Shown: positions 5,281 to 6,423 of the stretch, one piece after another
How positions within the stretch are numbered: the stretch's first letter is position 1
Layout: every line of letters begins with the position of its first letter
Assembly: GCA_903919625.1 (NCBI GenBank)
Contig: CAIXIZ010000345.1
Location: 1-6,423, forward strand
Reading direction: 5' to 3'
DNA: 6,423 nucleotides
Source: an uncultured Verrucomicrobiota bacterium
GTDB lineage: Bacteria > Verrucomicrobiota > Verrucomicrobiia > Opitutales > Opitutaceae
The notes under the pieces: generated by a model
Seen by the model: only the letters and a program-made list of their open reading frames with translations
Told to the model about the DNA's origin: nothing
Databases searched by the model: none
Program-made: the position numbers and the translations under genes

Positions 5281-6423
5281 TCAAAAAACCTCCACCCCTT
5301 GGACCGGAGAAGCGGGCAGGGGTGTGCCATCGGCCGCCGCCAAGGGGAGGGATTTAAGCGGGTAACTGAAACGCTGCCCCTCGTAGTTTTTAAATGTAAT
5401 CTCTTTGTCAGTAATGCTTTCCACAAAATCAGGGTTGATAGGCACTTTGCCGCCCCCTCCCGGCGCATCAATGACGTATTGGGGCACAGCGTAACCCGTG
5501 GTGTGGCCGCGCAGCGCTTTGATAATGTCCAGTCCTTTACGGACATCCACTTTGAAGTGCGCCCCTCCGGTAATCAGGTCCATCTGGTAAAGATAATAGG
5601 GCCGGACCCGCATCCGTAAGAGGCGGTGGACCAGCGCTTTCATGACGTCGGCGTCGTCATTGATACCCTTCAACAGCACGCTCTGGTTGCCGAGCGGCAC
5701 CCCGGCGAAGGCCAGGCGCTCACAGGCATCACGCAGTTCGGCGGTGCATTCGCGCGGATGGTTGACATGAATGCTCATCCAGATGGGACCGTGTTTCCTG
5801 AAAATTTCGCACAGCGCCGGAGTGATCCGCTGCGGGAGGAAGACCGGGATGCGCGAACCGATGCGGATGAACTCGACGTGCTTGATGGCACGCAGGCGGG
5901 AGAGCAGATGCTCGAGTTTTTTGTCGGAGAGCAGGAGCGGGTCGCCGCCGGAAAGCAGCACGTCGCGGATCTCCGGGTGTGCCTCGATGTAACGCAGCGC
6001 CTGCTCGTGCTCCGGATGGAAGTTGTAGTCCTGCGCGTTGGAGACGAGCCGGCTGCGCGTGCAATAACGGCAGTAGGCGGCGCACCGGTCGGTGACCAGG
6101 AACAGCACCCGGTCGGGGTAGCGGTGGACGAGGCCGGGCACGGGGGAGTGCGCATCCTCGCCCAGTGAGTCGAGCTGCTCTCCTTCGGAAACAATCATCT
6201 CGCCGGAGCGGGGGATAACCTGTTTGCGAATGGGGCATTCCGGGTCGGCCCGGTCGATCAGATTGAAAAAATACGGGGTGATGGCGAGCGCGAGCTTCTG
6301 GTTGGCAAACGCACAGCCAGCCTTTTCGTCGGCCGTGAGCGTCATATAGCGCTCCAGTTGTTCCACGCTGGTGAGGCGGTTTTTCAACTGCCAGGTCCAG
6401 TCGAGCCAGTCGGCTTCGGGGAC
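5281..6423 (-). CDS. kamA: Lysine 2,3-aminomutase, radical SAM/PLP enzyme (5' end outside window)
   Basis: The frame stays open to the right edge, giving 380 visible residues. The first of them (DWLDWTWQLKNRLTSVEQLE) match the usual N-terminal region of KamA, so the true start lies beyond 6423; the TTG at 6387 is an internal Leu codon. The enzyme interconverts L-lysine and L-beta-lysine using SAM, a [4Fe-4S] cluster and PLP. Visible evidence: cluster motif CAAYCRYC with Cys 114, 118 and 121; SAM-site LSGGDP near 157-162; PLP lysine K326 in PGGGGK; and Asp282 (YQMDL) and Asp319 (VIDAP), equivalent to the two aspartates that bind the lysine side chain in the clostridial enzyme, with the same 37- and 7-residue spacing to each other and to the PLP lysine. 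These aspartates favour lysine over glutamate 2,3-aminomutase. The C-terminal Cys-rich zinc tail of the clostridial enzyme is absent. The product could feed beta-lysine osmolyte synthesis, lysine catabolism or EF-P modification; no partner gene is visible. Confidence 0.93.
   Translation of the reverse strand, partial: VPEADWLDWTWQLKNRLTSVEQLERYMTLTADEKAGCAFANQKLALAITPYFFNLIDRADPECPIRKQVIPRSGEMIVSEGEQLDSLGEDAHSPVPGLVHRYPDRVLFLVTDRCAAYCRYCTRSRLVSNAQDYNFHPEHEQALRYIEAHPEIRDVLLSGGDPLLLSDKKLEHLLSRLRAIKHVEFIRIGSRIPVFLPQRITPALCEIFRKHGPIWMSIHVNHPRECTAELRDACERLAFAGVPLGNQSVLLKGINDDADVMKALVHRLLRMRVRPYYLYQMDLITGGAHFKVDVRKGLDIIKALRGHTTGYAVPQYVIDAPGGGGKVPINPDFVESITDKEITFKNYEGQRFSYPLKSLPLAAADGTPLPASPVQGVEVF

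Noticed and set aside
5626..6168. 180-codon plus-strand open frame
   Set aside because: Antisense to the aminomutase gene, whose catalytic motifs are all on the minus strand.

Overview
The window looks like chromosomal DNA from a GC-rich Gram-negative bacterium, most likely a Verrucomicrobiota member related to Opitutaceae. That placement is inferred from the style of the TonB-dependent receptor, the HAF-type repeat protein, a stand-alone DUF3347 protein, and weak or absent Shine-Dalgarno sequences before several starts. No sequence search was possible, so the taxon is tentative.

Layout from left to right: (1) the 3' end of a Gly/Met-repeat, EF-hand protein on the plus strand (1-306); (2) a 196-bp intergenic stretch with repeated TTTGACC motifs; (3) a 775-aa TonB-dependent outer-membrane receptor on the minus strand (503-2830), whose leader carries a clear TPP (THI-box) riboswitch at 2896-3002; (4) a divergent plus-strand gene (3158-4138) for a secreted protein with six HAF-like repeats; (5) a convergent minus-strand gene (4220-4777) for a small secreted DUF3347-like protein with Cys/Met residues typical of that putative metal-binding family; (6) a 503-bp intergenic region with a perfect-palindrome intrinsic terminator facing left and a pair of REP-like hairpins, each preceded by GTAG; (7) a lysine 2,3-aminomutase (KamA-type radical SAM/PLP enzyme) on the minus strand, running off the right edge.

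The best functional link is the riboswitch with the receptor. A TPP-sensing RNA immediately upstream implies that this receptor imports thiamine or a thiamine precursor and is shut off when TPP is abundant. The other genes appear to be independent transcription units: neighbours are divergent or convergent, or separated by a terminator. I see no multi-gene novel system, no CRISPR array, no tRNA or rRNA, and no intact mobile element. The most noteworthy items are the riboswitch-controlled receptor, the REP-like doublet, the single-domain DUF3347 protein, and a KamA that lacks the inter-subunit zinc ligands of the clostridial enzyme.
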